This document shows, piece by piece, positions 43,101-58,100 of a stretch of DNA of 64,000 bases. The position numbers and the translations under genes are program-made. Source of the stretch: Serinus canaria (taxonomy: Eukaryota; Chordata; Aves; Passeriformes; Fringillidae); assembly GCF_022539315.1 (NCBI RefSeq), contig NC_066323.1, forward strand, positions 15,489,719-15,553,718, read 5' to 3'. The first letter of the stretch is position 1. Every line of letters starts with the position of its first letter. Below the pieces are notes generated by a model. That model was not told where the DNA came from and did no database searches. It was given only the letters and a program-made list of their open reading frames with translations.

Positions 43101-46100
43101 ACTCACGATTTACTGAGTTGTAAAGAGAATTTTAAGGAAAGGCAGTGCAGGCATATTTCCTCCTTTCATACTTTAGCAGGACTAGGAGGCTTCCAGAACA
43201 AGTTGAGACACACAAAACATAGCAACCTTTTCACCGTTTTGTGTTCCACCACAAGTCAGACAGAAACTACTACTGAACAAAAAATATAAAATGGCAAAAC
43301 AGCTTTTATTCTTTCCTGTCCTTCCCTCTGCAAAATGCAGACATGCTATACAGTCTGAGAGCTTTGGCTTTTAGTACTTATCACTGCCCCATTTTTTCCT
43401 GCTCAGCTCCAAGCAGACCACATTCATTAGTCTTTGCTATTGTTTATAACACAGCCCTTTCAGTTTCTGTCAACGTATGAAAAGAATTTTGTCATGCTAT
43501 GAAGCAAACTATTCTTCCTGGTGCTGAGGTCAATATGTCTCATCTACAGACTTCAACATAAACTGGTGAAGAAGACTGATGGAATTAACTACTGTTTCTG
43601 TGCTATGCTTTGGAACAGCTGACAAATGAAAAATCAAATTAGCAGGGAAGTAGCTGAGGGTAATGAGTTTAGAAGGAAAGTAACATACAATGAATCCAGA
43701 CATAGCTGGATTGTTACAAGAGCAAGCCAGAACAATCTTGAACAGTCTCTGTCTCTCTCTTGTTTTTAAAAGGAGATGGTAAAATTGAGAAATACACAAA
43801 ACCATTCTCTCCCCAAAAGTCTGATAATTTGTTTTGGTTAGGAGAGGAGATGGCTAAAGACTTAATCTTTAATCCCTTCATACTTAAGGATTTTTACATT
43901 TATTTTCATCATGCTTCAAAATCTCATCTTTCAGTATCAGTATCACCCACCAAAATAAACTCTTTTTGAAGTAACAATTTGTTAAAAGCACACTGGTAAC
44001 ATTTTTAGAAAGCATCAATCACCGCCTTATAAACCAAAATCTTACTGCACACTCAGATCATCCATTTGCTACAAATAATCAATGCTACCATGCAGAAGTA
44101 AGAGGATAGAGACCACTGCTGGACTTGATGCTCTTCTGCAAAGAATTAAGGAGATTAGTTTTACAGCTACCATTTAGCTGGATACTGAAATATCTAGCTG
44201 TATACTCCAGGAGAGATGGCATAAAATAATCTCACTGCATTTCCCAACCATTTAATAATTCTCCAGATGTTAATTCACCTAAAACAAGGCTAAACTCATT
44301 ATTAACTGAAAATGGTTGATACATTAAATTAATTATGTCTTTCTTTCCCAAGTATTGAAAGGAATTTACTAACCAACTCAAAAAACCCTACATAAACATG
44401 TCAGCCCCTAGGCTAAGACAGACTGACAGCTATTCCTCTCCTGAGTAGTGAGAAAGCTATGAATAACTTCTGCTAGAAGAATAATTTCAGGTTGGCTGTA
44501 TATGTATCATAATGTAGTAGAAATATTTTGTTCAGCTACAAATAGCAAGGTATGCTTTTCCTTAGAAAATTATTCATTTACCCAGTCAGGCATAAAAAAA
44601 AAAAGAGTTCCGTTCAGAACATAATTTTTTAAATGGTCCCAATGAAAAAAAGTAAGCTATATATATAATCTATAGAATGAATCCACTGATAAACTAAAGT
44701 TAAAATAGTAAATTATAGGTAAATCTAAAATTAGGACTATTCACTGACCTTAGTTTACCAGTAAAAAATTCCCAGACTAAGTTTGTTAACATTTGCAAGA
44801 ATCTTACAACATAAAAAACCACTTTGCTTTCCCGTTACTGCATTTCTGCTTGCGTAACAAAGACCCACAGCAACAAAGGAACTCTGAACAATATCCCTTT
44901 GCCAGTGCCAAGCCTGACTGAGACACCCAGATGGATGGAGGGAGATACCAATACACACCACTGGAGCCACTCCCCAGCAGCTCCCACTTTCTCCAAGGGT
45001 AAGGGATGCTTTTGTGCAGCCCACACACAGCTCCTGCTTACGATGCCCACAGCTGGGAAGCAGAAGTGCTGTTCTCCAGCAAGGTGACCCTGCCAAACCC
45101 ATTGTGAAAGGAATAACTTTTGTTCCTTTATGAACAAGTTACTGAGGGAAATAAATATTTCCAGAGATGACTGAAATCAGATAAAAAACTCCCATTCATA
45201 TCACTGGGTCTTGGATCAAAACACCAAAAGGTCTCCACCTCCATATGCAAACCATGCTTTTAAAACGGGTGTAAAGTGCACATGAATGCAAACCATCTTT
45301 AGCAACATCCAAGATTGAACACTTTTTAGCATTTTCCTCCTGTTTTAATTGTCTTCAGCAGTTGCAAGAAGCAATTGCAAGAAGGAAAAATTCAAAAGTG
45401 GGAGTACTTGCAAGTGTAGTTGCATACTTAGGAACTCCCAGAAAAAAAAACCTCAACATTCTGTATCCATTTCAGCAAGAAAATCTGAATAAATTCTTAT
45501 CTCAAAATCCATTATAGCAATAGCAAGAACCTATGTCACTTATTGCCTAAAAAGCCAAGGAAGCCAACCCTTCAGGCGGTATTTCTAAAAAATCCCTGCT
45601 TTGCAGAACTGGTCTTTACCCCACAGTATTTCAGAGGTGCTAACTGGTTGTGGTACTGGTTTGAAAGAGAAACTCATGGTCAAAGTTTCAGGGGTTCATT
45701 TAACTCTTATGGTGAACTTTGATCACCATTGTAAAGAGAATCAAGAGGCTTTTGGTTCTAATTTTCAGCAAACCTCTTATCCTCCATCAACCACTGTATT
45801 TATGAAGAGACTGATGGAAGAAAATTCATTAAATATTTCTAAAACCATTCTGACTATTCTTCTTGTTTTAAGTGGTCTGCTTCTTACACTGGTACCAAAA
45901 CCTTCTATGTGGCAATGATGAAAATTCATTGATTAATTTTCCCAGAAATTTGCTTAAGAAAGTGCTGCAAGCTGATAGATGATAGAGCACAGCTGCAGTT
46001 TTAGAAAGGTATTTAGGACATGAGGTCTGCTCAATGGGTTTTCCAAGAGGTGTGTTGGGTACCATAGTATGAATTCCAAAAAAAAAACCACAAACAAAAG

Positions 46101-49100
46101 GAAATCCATCACAAATGTTGCATCTAATACTCAAAGCCTAAATCCTAGCATGTGATTTCATTAAATGTATTTTGATCTGAAACAATGCACTGCATATTTA
46201 AGCACATAATCTGCTTTAAGGTATTTCTACAGAAAACCACCATATTCAAGTGCAATGACTGGCATTTCTATAATTGCTGAAAGAACAGACAACACTGAAA
46301 TAAAATACACAACGTTTCTCCAGTTTCCTCTGGAGAAATATTCTTACATTACAGTCTTCCATGGGCTGGCAAATTTCAAAGACTCCAGTAAAACATCCTG
46401 TCTCAGTAGCAACAAATACATGAGGGAACCCTTCCAGGGAACAGGTAAGCCAGATGCCCAGGTATTTCCTAAGTGCTCCAAATGACTCTGACTAACCAAT
46501 ACATGGCCATCTAAAAGCTTTTGAGTGGAGAGGTATTTATTGGTTTAGTTTTAAATCAAAAGCAATGAAATGTATAGACAGTTCACGATAAAATGTAAGA
46601 GGAATGTCTATACCTGATACTTGAAGGTATTTCTCTTCAGTCACAAACTGTAAAGATCATTACCTCCATGTTTAAAAAGCTTAGTCTTTTGTGGAGAAAC
46701 ATCAGCTTGCAAAGGATTCTTAACATTATTGACATTGAAAGTCAGACACTTAGAAGTTCAACTCACAAAAAATCCCAACATCCACCACAACAAAAATCCA
46801 AACCCACATCCCACACTGATCAAGATATTTCTTCTGAGCAGAACAGCAAGCACACAATAGATCAGAGACTTGGTTATACTGGGATTACATTAAGGGTGGC
46901 TGGTAAAACCAGCATTAAACAAAAATGTCAGCCATATAGTTGAACTTGACAGTAAAAGGAGTGTAAATATCAAAGGCCATGACTTTTTTAAATCCAAAAT
47001 TATTTTTCTAAGTAAAGGAAGAATTACTGAAATTTGAAACAAATATAAAATTACGAGACTAACAATAAAATTTTAAAAAACAATCCCAAAACAAACGAAA
47101 CCAACAAACTCTGGAGAGAAAACCAATTACTGCTGTTTAAATGGTTTCCTGTTTGAGGCAACAACATAACTACAACTGAGAACAGAACAAACATAAGTAG
47201 CAATTCATTTCAGCAAAGAGACCTAAATCACTAAAATAGTTTGGTAGTCTTTAACTGATGCCTCCACAGATCTCAAACAAGCCTAACAATTTTTTTCCTT
47301 GCATTAGACTCTAATTACTATTATTATAGCAATTTTCAGGATATTGCATAAAAATAGATCTGCAGTTCAGGAATGCATGAATGTGCAATAAAGAGAAATG
47401 CTGTATGTTTAGGGTGGGTTTAGATAACCCATATATGAGTTTAGAGAACAGCATCTACTGAGCTTAACTTCAACATATGGCTTAATAAAAATTAGTTTTC
47501 AGTTGTGGACAACAGCTGATACTAGAAAATTCTGTGTTATGTCATTAATTCTTTTATTAGCTTAGCAGGATACTATCACATCAATTTATAGGGGTGGATC
47601 AACATTCTATATCCATAATAGCACACTTTGTGGCCTAGAAGCCATAATAAATGTACTTGTCCAAATAAGGATGAAAAAGATATTATTAATCAATTGAAAT
47701 TATTGGAGTACTCTGTTGTCCAAGTTACAGAGCAGCTGTGATGCTTTAAATGTCATAGCAGGGGAAAAAATTAATAAAAGAGCCCAAAATTGATTGTGGT
47801 ACCTGCTATTACAACCTATTTCAAATTATTTTATGTAATTTTTTGTCATGTTAAGTACCTGTTTCATCATCCATGTAATTGCAAGAATCTCTGTTCATGC
47901 TTTAGGGAAAATGCATAGTGTTCAAAGGATAGTGCTCATTCAAGCTAATTATTTTTCAAACTGACAGGGAAGAATATCCTAATTGCCCATTAGCACAGTA
48001 AATTTCATCTCTTCCTTTGTGTCCCTGAAACAGGTGTGATCAGTGACATGCTCTGTATCATGTTCTTTCTGAAACAAGACATCTGCCTATAGGCAAACTG
48101 AGCCATTACACAGCTTGTTTAAGGAAGCATTTTAAGAGCTCAAATCTTAGGTCTCACTTGTCCAAACTAAAGTGTTACAGCAGGCAGGAGAAAGAGGTGC
48201 AAAATAAAGCAAGATCCCTACATATGTGATCACACCAAATTCTACTGGAAACAGTATATGATGATACCTTTTCCTGCTTCACTTGCCTGTGAAGCTTAAA
48301 AACTGTAACCAGCACTGAAACCAGGCACTACCTGAGTGTTAAGAAATGCTGCTTTTGGCAGAGAGGTTTAAACTGAATTTTGGTTTGCCACAGCAACCTA
48401 CTAGTAAGGTACTAGTGAAATTTATTCTTGTCATTCATCAAAGGACATTCTCCAAAAAAACACATTCCCTCTTAGAGCACAAAACTTACCTTTGCTCAAA
48501 AACACAAGCAGATAAAAAATACAGCTTACCTGGAGTGTTGGAGGTTATTTAAGGCTACAAATGAAAGTTGCAGATGTTTCACAGTGATATATGTAAGTTT
48601 TTAATGTGCATATTGTCTACTTATTTATATTATAATATCACTTATTCATATTCTGTTTTCTTGATAGTTTCAAAAAACTCCACAAAAATGGCTCATTCTT
48701 TCAAGTAACATCTCAAAATGCTTAATATTAAAAGCTTTGAAGGATTTTTTTTCTCAAACTCAATGTTAAAACTTATGCAAAATATAATCTTAAAAAGACA
48801 GTAAAATAGACAATACCCCTTACAACAAAGCTCATTTTATATCAGTTCCTTCCCAAAATTACAAGACACATCCAAAAATAAGTCATGAGGAATACATCTT
48901 ATTTCCCTCCTAAGTACCTTCCAGTATGAATCATAACATAAGAGATAAAAATGCATTAAAATTCCTACCTCTTTCATTAAGACTGTTTAGCACTGCCCTT
49001 TCAAGCTGTTCTTCTTCAGTGAGCCCACCTGTATAATCAAAGTAGTTCCTTGGAGCTCTGTATTGATAATCTGGATAATAGCCATAATACTCTGTAAAAT

Positions 49101-52100
49101 GAATCAAAAAATAAAATAAATTGCTGCTATTCAGGAAGTGTGAAATCAGATATTATCTTCTTGCTATCTTTCTTCCACAAATTGTTTTAATTTGGGAAAG
49201 AAAAAAATTATTAGAGTTCAATTACTTGTACAATATATGTAATGAATTAACTTCTAATTTACAAAACCACAGCACAGTAACAGGAGGAAAAAAAGAAAAA
49301 AAAAAAGGTAAAAAAGATGGACCAAACATCTCAATTTTTTCTAACTGTTAAAAGTGTCATAGAATTGCTATTACTAAGAAGTTTCACACAAAAATTGAAA
49401 GACAGTTTTCCTCATCTCCCTTTAAGATTCAATTGTCAATATTTGTAGACTTTACTGCTATTATCAGAACACAAACCAGGTACTGTTCAGGCTTTTTCTC
49501 CCCACCTCTCTTCCCCTTTCCCCCAGGCCCATAAAACAATGTCATCATAAATTCCAGTCATCTTTGGACCTAGAAGAAGTCACAGGAAAAGATTCCTGCA
49601 AATTCCTGCAGTGCTATACTGAGCTCATGTTGTGCTCTGGCACAGCTCAACCTGCCCTGCAAAAAGCCAGCACAGCACAGATCTCATCAGTGTCCCACTC
49701 ACTGCTGCTGCTGACAAACCTCTCTGGCCTTTGCACAGCTGGCCAAAACCAAGTACAGGCCGTCACCCACCCAAACACATGGGATTCTAAAGGAAAAAAT
49801 TACTTGGCTAGAAAATTGAGCAACACTCTCTTCCTGCTAACAACACAATCTGATCTTGACTAAGCACAGAAAACCTAAGCTAAGAAAAATTATGGAAAAA
49901 AGTCACACTTTTCAACTGAGGAAAACTATGGAGAAAAGTCCAATTTTTCTATTCCATTTTTGTATTTTCAAAATACAAAGCTTTTATGATGTGTTCATTT
50001 CCAGAAAGCCGAACAAGGGATTTTGAAGAACCAAAGTACAGAAAGGTTGCCAGTTTCTTCCAAGTGAGAGAAAATTATACAAAGTTTTTTCAAAATGAGA
50101 AAAGTGGAAATATTTTTGTATTAAACAAGTACAGCAGGCCTTTTTCTTCAGATCATTAGCATCAATGATAGTCTTGTGTTCTCTCATTGGTTTTATCAAT
50201 TCCAGGTGAAACTTGTGAAGTTTCTGTTGTTAATAACAAATAGAGATGACTAAGTGAGGACAAATAAATACTTTCTATTTAAAAATTATCTTGCTAAAGA
50301 AAAATATCCTAAGCTCTAGAATCTTTAATCAAATAAAACCAGCAATATTCTGTCTTGAAAGTTATACAGAAAAAGCAGGAGAAACTCAACAGAGTGACTG
50401 CACAAAGTTCTACATAGAATTATATATATTCCTCTGTATTTGCAAATATCCCTGCATTGACTTTATATACACATGTAAACATACACAGTACACACACACA
50501 TTCTGTCTTTTTCCAATTCTTTCTTGTCTTGGAACACAACTGACATTGGAAGATTTTTCCTACACCTGCAGTGAAATCTGACTGAGGGACAGCGTTTAGC
50601 TGTTATGTCTGTACACTCCCCTCATTCTCCTCTGCTTTAAGTTAATCTAAATGAACATTTTCTCAGCTATAAATTTATTTTCTGGAGGCTTCAAAGCTAC
50701 ATGCATGAAGAGTGTAAAAAACCTCCTACTAAAAGCATGAAATTATCTGATGAAAGCAAAAGGATGCTGTATTTTAGGTTTGCTCTATTGCTGTAGTTTT
50801 TTCTGTTTTATGTTTCACACTGCTAGCAAGTTGTAAGTGCTCAAAAAGCTATAATATTTTATTTTAAGATGAGATACAGTTTGGTAACATTGACATGTTC
50901 AAGGTGTTCCTATTAATCAAAATAAATGTCCTAATACTTTATTCATGAACTGCACTTAGAGAAAACCTAATTCAGCTACTAAATACTAAATATGCTAAAA
51001 TTACACTTAAAACCTTTTTTCTTTCAAAACTGTTTCCTTGTGCTGTTTCATAAAATCTGCTCTGACCATAGCTTCATCTATTTTTCTACTTAAATTGGTA
51101 TTTAAATGCACATAGTGATAAATCAGCAATGCCAGAAAGTGAAAAACTAATCAAGATATGCATCATTAGCCTATGACACTAGAGAGAGTTTTCTTCACTC
51201 GCAGATGGCCAAATTTATTCCATATATCATACACCAAGCAAAAGGTTAAATCTTCCATTAAGATTTCTGCAAATAGGATGAAAGACAATTACAAAGTATA
51301 TGAACAGGGAATGAATGTAACAAATATATATTTTCTTAACTGCAGTTGTAAGTCATTTTATACAAATGAATTTAGTACAAAGAAAAAATTAAATGGTTAT
51401 ATCTAAAGGCAAATTTGGAAGACAGGATAATTCAGGTTAACTGTCTCCATCTCCTCTTTGTCCAAAAGAACTCAAAGTAACAGCATTTGAGGACTGCTAA
51501 AAAAACACACACAAAAAATCCCAGACTTCCTTGTTGTCAGCATACCACAGCATTTTTTTCCCTCCCCATCATGGCAGATCTACTACATCAAATCTCTTCC
51601 ATTTTCCCTACTTGAAAAGAGCTGGAAAAGCAAACAGAAAGGGCTGTTGAGAATCTCTCTGCTGCTCCTCCACAAGGGTGGTCTCATACACCCACCCAAG
51701 CTCCCAGCAGCTGGTGTTTGTCCAGGGGCTGTAATAGATCAGAGTGTTTAAATGTCAAGTACAAATTCTTATCTTCATTAGCTATTAAAGGACTTTTTCC
51801 AATATAAATCTTTTGAGTTTTCATCCACCCGGCTGTTCTGGGATACTGGAGGAAGGTTCAGTGTCTGTGAGCTGCTGGGCTGGGCAGCACGTGTACCTGA
51901 ATGAGCACCTGCCCCTGGGCTGGGACTGCCAGCCATGGGAACAGGTCACTTGAGCTTGCTGCACACGCTGCCTTCACCTCTCATTTCACTTCACAGTAGT
52001 AATTGTTTTATTTCTTTACTGGTCTTTGGATCAAATGTTTTGTGACCTGAGAGTAAGTGAGAGTAAGGAAAATCCTGGGTAAATATACTTTTAAGTTGGA

Positions 52101-55100
52101 ACAATCCCTATTGATGAAGAAAGCAGGCTAAGATCTTTTGTTTAGGAATTACAAAACAGATGTTTCAAAAATACTTAAGGGCCTAGAATCCTGCTTGTGG
52201 GAACTATTTAATGTAATAATAAAATTGGAGATAGATCATGGAAGGCAAAGTCCATCAGGGAGAATAAAAGTAGCTATAAACTTGGCTCAAAGTAAGCACA
52301 TTTCAATTATATAAGACTACACAAAATAAAAAACCCTGCCTGACAAAACATCAGAGAACAGTAAGAATGATCAAACGTATGAAATAGTTTCCTTATAAGC
52401 AACCAGACAGACTCCAACTTTCTCAGTGGAAGGAAAAGATAGCCATTGTGAGTACAGGACTGAAGTCTAAAAAAGCACTAAGGAAAGAAGTACATAAAGA
52501 ATGAAGGTTTAGTCTCCCTCCCCAAATAAGAATTAACATGCATCAAATGAAATTAGCTGTTACCAGGTTTATGCCAAACCAAAAAATGACAGATTCTAAA
52601 GCAGGAAACAAACTGTGAGTCTTTTCTGATGATGTAGGTGTTAAAAGTGTTCATGTTGATTCAAAAAGCTTTTGACAAATTGATGGAAGAAGGATCTACC
52701 ACAGGCTATTAAAGACAAAATCCTCCTATAAAACTTTCTGCTGAGAACATCTTTAAGCCACAAGCCACTGCACACTGGCAGATATCTGAGAGAGTTATCA
52801 CTATGCATTTATCCTGTTCTTCCAGCAGATGCCTAGGAAAAAGCATAAATCACTGCAGGAGGTAAGAGATGCCAGGATATGCATCCCTCAGCTCAGATCC
52901 AACACCCAGAGCCCTTCTCCCAGCCTCTCCTGGCCCTCAGAAACAAGGACTCCACCTATTATTTCTGTACACTCCACAGGCAATGATTCAATGCTCTGCA
53001 GGAGAGGTGAATCTAATTAGCTCCTCTCTGTGCACCAGTATTCCAACCATCCATCTATAAACTGAAGATGGCCTAAATTCAGTCTGCTGAGGAGGGGCAT
53101 TCTGCACATCAATTACTTCATTTACAGAGAGGGTTCAAAGGAAGAAGATCATTGTTAGAAGGGAAAAAACCACTCTAGAATGGAACAGATAAATTTGCCA
53201 GACAAGGGCATATTTACCAAGGCCCAAAAGGCTGCTTTCAGTAGACACAATTTCCCCACTGCTACACCTTGTGCAAAAGGGATGATATTTCCCTGAGGTA
53301 GCATTTTAGGAAGTCATGACCTTAATTTGTGGCTTAAGCCTCTTGTACAAAATCCATCCACACACTTTCCTGAAAAGGAAAGGTGAGACATGCCCAGAAA
53401 AGTAATATAAGTTTAGCAAGTATACGTGTGCAGAATATTTTGTATACTCTGTATGTTTCCATTTACATTGCTCTCCTATAGGTTCTCTCATCATTAGCAG
53501 AAACTGTTTTTAAAGCTGGAATTAGTTTTTGATTAAGTGGACAAGAGTACTTACCTGAATAGTAGTCCCTTGGCCTGTCAGGCTCAGTGAAGAAAGAAAT
53601 GCCAGCTAAATAAAAGAATAATGCATATACTGTTAGAATAATCATATTTTCTTTATAGAATACAAAATTCAAATTTAAAGTACCCCTTCTTTAAGAGGAA
53701 ATCAGTCATGGGTATCTGTGGATTGTTTTGGCATCAGTGAGAGAATATACTATTGCAAACTTGTATGTTGTTCCAGATTTTATAGCAGAGTGCAATGCTC
53801 AAGCAACAGATTCATGTAGACTAGAAAAAAAGCAAGCCAACCTATGATGTTCTCCCAGAACACATAATGAACAATTTTTCTACTGAGAGTATTCATTAGT
53901 AACAATGCTAAATGCACAGAAAACTGAGGACTGGAGCAACACTGCATTTTTCCTGCTTTGCTACACAGGAGAAAAAGAACGCTCGTGAGCAGAATGCTTC
54001 CTGCAGCTGTCAGTCACACAGAACCTGCACAGCAGCCAGAGCAGGTTTCACTAACAGTACTGTGGGATTATCACTGAATCCCAGAGAAACTCATTGGAAG
54101 GGACCTCAGAAGATCCCCAGTTCAACTCCTAACCCTAACCAGAGCAGGGTTAGGGAGGAGATCAGAGCAGGTTACCCAGGCAGGGCTGCATCTTGCCAAG
54201 TCCAGGGCTGGAGACCCTGAAGCTGCCCTGGCAGCTGAGCTGATGCCTGCCTGTTCCATAGGGATCAGGCAGCTTCCCCGTGGCACAGCATCATGCAAGG
54301 TTAACCTTTAACTAACGAGACACCTGACGTCTGTTCCTCCAGCAAGGCAGGAAAGCTGATGCTCTGGTGTCCTTCTTTTCCTTCCAGCTGCTGAACATAC
54401 ATGACCTACAGACTATCCCCAAACTGTGATCAAAGCCCCAGTGAGAGCACACACATTTGAATTAATTCTCCACTGTACAAACACCATATCCATGTTCAAT
54501 TTGATGGAACAGTCATGAATAAAGTAATCAACCTATCAAGTAGACAAAAAAAGTCAAACATTCTGCCAACCAACCCCAGCACAGCTGCCGTGTTGGGGCT
54601 TAGATTTCCAATTAAAACACTGACATTTATGGGAGCGTTCATTTAAAAGTTTGAGGGGCTGTATTTAAAACAATTGTTAAGACTAAAGATGTTTAAAGCT
54701 ATAATTTTTTTAAGAAAATAATTATTACTGCAATACAAAAAGCTGTAATCATACACTGTTGGACAGCTCGAGAAATCCAGCAACCATTTCTAAAGTATCC
54801 CACCACCTTTTTCAAACCAGAGACTTCCATTAGAATCAACTTAACAGTAGAAATCAAGATGGAAACTTTTGGTTCTGACATATGTTTATGGCTTCACCAC
54901 ACTTCACTTGAAGTGACATTTTCATTGAAAGATTATAATCTAAATAAATACTTAAAAAGAAGAGTAAAAGTTATTCCTCTAAGCAAAAATATCTGAAAGT
55001 CACATTTATTCTTATATGTTCTTATCCATATTTAAGAAAAAAACTGAATTTTTTCTTCTGCACCCACTTGAATAAAATAAGCAGATCTTTAATTGTCTAA

Positions 55101-58100
55101 AAACTTGCCGGAATGGGCTGAATTTCTATATGCAAGGCTTAATGAATTTTAAAACTAAAAGTGTTCCTTATGCATATTTTGTAAATTCAACAGAATTATG
55201 TACCTGCACAGGCTCGCATGATCTTCTTCAGAGGTCCCATAGTGTACATCAATCCAACAAGGATCCCTGACAGATGCCCAGCGAAAGAAGTCCTAGAAAA
55301 TAAAAAATCTTGTGAGCAGTGGAAAGGGAGACTTTTTTTTGGTAGGGATACAAAATGGAGACTGTAGAACTAGTTGTAAAGATAAAGTCTATGAGACTCC
55401 CCAGAGAAAGTCCCTGAATGAGACCAAGCACAGAGACATTACCTGCCTGCAAAGCTGTAAGAACAAGTTTTCTTTTTTTGTAACTACCTTTAAAATTGGG
55501 AGTTACAAAGTTACAGAAAAGTATTTAACAAATATCCTGAGAAGCTAATTGGAGAGATCAGTTTAGTTGCCATAGAATATGATTCCCTAAAAGCATTTAA
55601 AGACTTACCAAGGGAGTAAACTTGTTTTAAGCTTTAGAAAAGTTACATTGTAATGTCCGGGTAGATCTTACCAAACCAAGTACATTTCTGAGTGAAAGCA
55701 CAAACACAATACTTTCTACTGCATTATCCATGCAATCCTACAATTAGTCTGAAAGAAGCATGAATGCAGATCCACTGCAATCTTTGTAATACACTTTCTT
55801 CAAAAGTAAAAGAACAATTGAAATGCTGAGATCCAAATTCTTTTCTCTGCATACCAACAATTTCTTTAAAAAATATCATTACCATTTGTATACAGAAGGA
55901 AAAGGCTCTGGTGTCTTTTGAGAAATCAAACCAGAAGCACATGTTTACAGTAAATCAGGAGATTTGGTCCAGTTATTGACATGACTGTGGGGTACTCTAT
56001 AAATTCAAAAATCAATCTTCAGTATTCAAGTTAAGAGTTGAACTCTTCTGCGTTTAAACATAGATTAAGAGAAAATCTGCTGAATTCAATCAGGTGTAAA
56101 CATTAGATGCAAATTTTTCACCTCTATTACCAAGTTACAGGAGCCAATACACTAAACATTAAAATTTCCTCGTATGTGCAATTAGAAATAACTCATTTTT
56201 ACTGACTATCAAAAAAATTAAATAATACAAGATAAAATGAGCTTTTTTTCCTTTATAAAGTAGAAATGAAACCTCTGTTTAATGTACCAAGTGTAATGTT
56301 TGCATCAATTTTTACATTGAGGTCAGTGATCTACAGGATCACAGACACAAGCACTCAAGCCAAGACACCTTCCAGGCATCAGTAGCAAAAGGAGACAGAA
56401 AAATGCACGTGTCACTAGAGGGAGGTAAAGATCAAGTCTAAATTCACTCTTTTGCCACCTACTTAACCTCAAGCTTGAATCCTACCATGGAGAGCTACAG
56501 TTCTCTCTTGCTGATAACCAACAACTCTCTAGAGAGTAACACATAAATGCTGATGTGAAAATTTATAGATAAAAGGTAGTTACCAAAACAAAGTATCTAT
56601 AAGGAACTAATTTTCCAAACAGATTTTCTGGAACAGATTTTCCAAATTTATGAAAAATGAATGCCTGACTTGGAAAATGTCTGACCTCAGAAAATTAAAA
56701 ATACTTAAAAGTCACCTACTCGAGAAATCACCAACATGATATTGGTTCATCTAAGACTTAAGACATCTGCTCAGTTCTGGAAGAGGCACAGATTAAACAG
56801 AAAGTAACTTTTCACATGTCTGTTCTTCCATTAAACAAATAATCCCAAAGACCACTAAGCAAAGCCTGCATCTCAATATCCTTTATAGAAGATGAAGATT
56901 AGAAGGATACAGAATGCACTTGAAAATTTTTCCAAAACAAAAACATTAATGACAACAAAAATAATAAGATGTCAGTAAACTCCTAAATCCTCTCCCAGCA
57001 CACAAAGGCAGGTCCAAATTTATTGTATAAGCTTTCTAACTGGGCAGAATTCTGCCCCAATTACTGACCTCTTATCTATTCAAAATTAAATATGCAATTT
57101 GGTTTACAAAAGGAACCAGTTAAACATAGACATCAAATATTATAACCTGCCCTGAGCACACAGACGAGCATGTAAGAGCAATGCTGTGAGAGAAAGAATT
57201 GCTATGGGTCATTGCAAGGCAGTTGGCAGTTACTAATTAAACATGTGTTCTAGGATATGAATTTCTGGAGATCACTACTTGTTTTCTGTAGCCCCCATTA
57301 TCATTTAAGTGCTGTGAAATTGCCCTCTGTAGAGGTCACTGTAGAAGTTTAGATGAGGCAGCAATCTAAACTTCCATGAAATTATGAATTTTTTTTTTTT
57401 TATATTATTTCTGGACTTGCTATCCACTCTCTACCCAAAGACATTTCTACAGTAAAGCAACTGAAAAAGAACAGAACACAATGTCTGAAATCATGTTTTT
57501 CCTCTCCCATAAACAGTAGGATATGGTTTTACTTCTTACATAATGCCCTTCCACTATTCTTTAATTAAAAACAGTATTGTTAAACATATCACAAAATAAA
57601 ACCTATGTTCAGCTAAAACGACAGTTTATGTTTTTCAGAAAAGTGTTTTTAATGTACTGAAAGCTTTACTTTTATATTTGTAGCAATGCCATGCAGCTCA
57701 CAAACAAAACTGCATTTGGGCAGAGCACTCTTCTGTCTTTAATCCTCACTGCAGTTAACTGAGCAGCCAGGCATAAAGCTATAAAACCAGTGCTTAACCT
57801 AAGCAATATCGGAATTCTCCTTCTGCACTAGGAAATGTTCTATCAGTTATTTCATAGTATCAGACAAGGAATATCTCAGTATTGCTGAGCTCTTTTTTTT
57901 TAATCTTTCTGAAAAAGAGAAATTGTACATAAACTGTGATTTGATAGTTCATAGGTTTTGTGTATGTACTTTGCATATATTCAGCAATGTGATTCACAGT
58001 TACAAAATATTACATAGGGAATTTACTCATTTGCAAACAGGACTACAAAAATCAACTGCCAAAGAAGAGCAAGGTTCTCCCAGAGGTAGGGGCAGATGAA

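Larger units (their letters stand above)
40147..48968 (-). other. RHBDD1 intron (8.8 kb)
   Basis: Contains an A/C-rich low-complexity stretch at about 40317-40440 and a CR1 fragment at about 42806-42964. I see no exon, RNA gene or other coding feature. Short frames such as 44755-45137 minus overlap each other in several registers. Confidence 0.65.
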
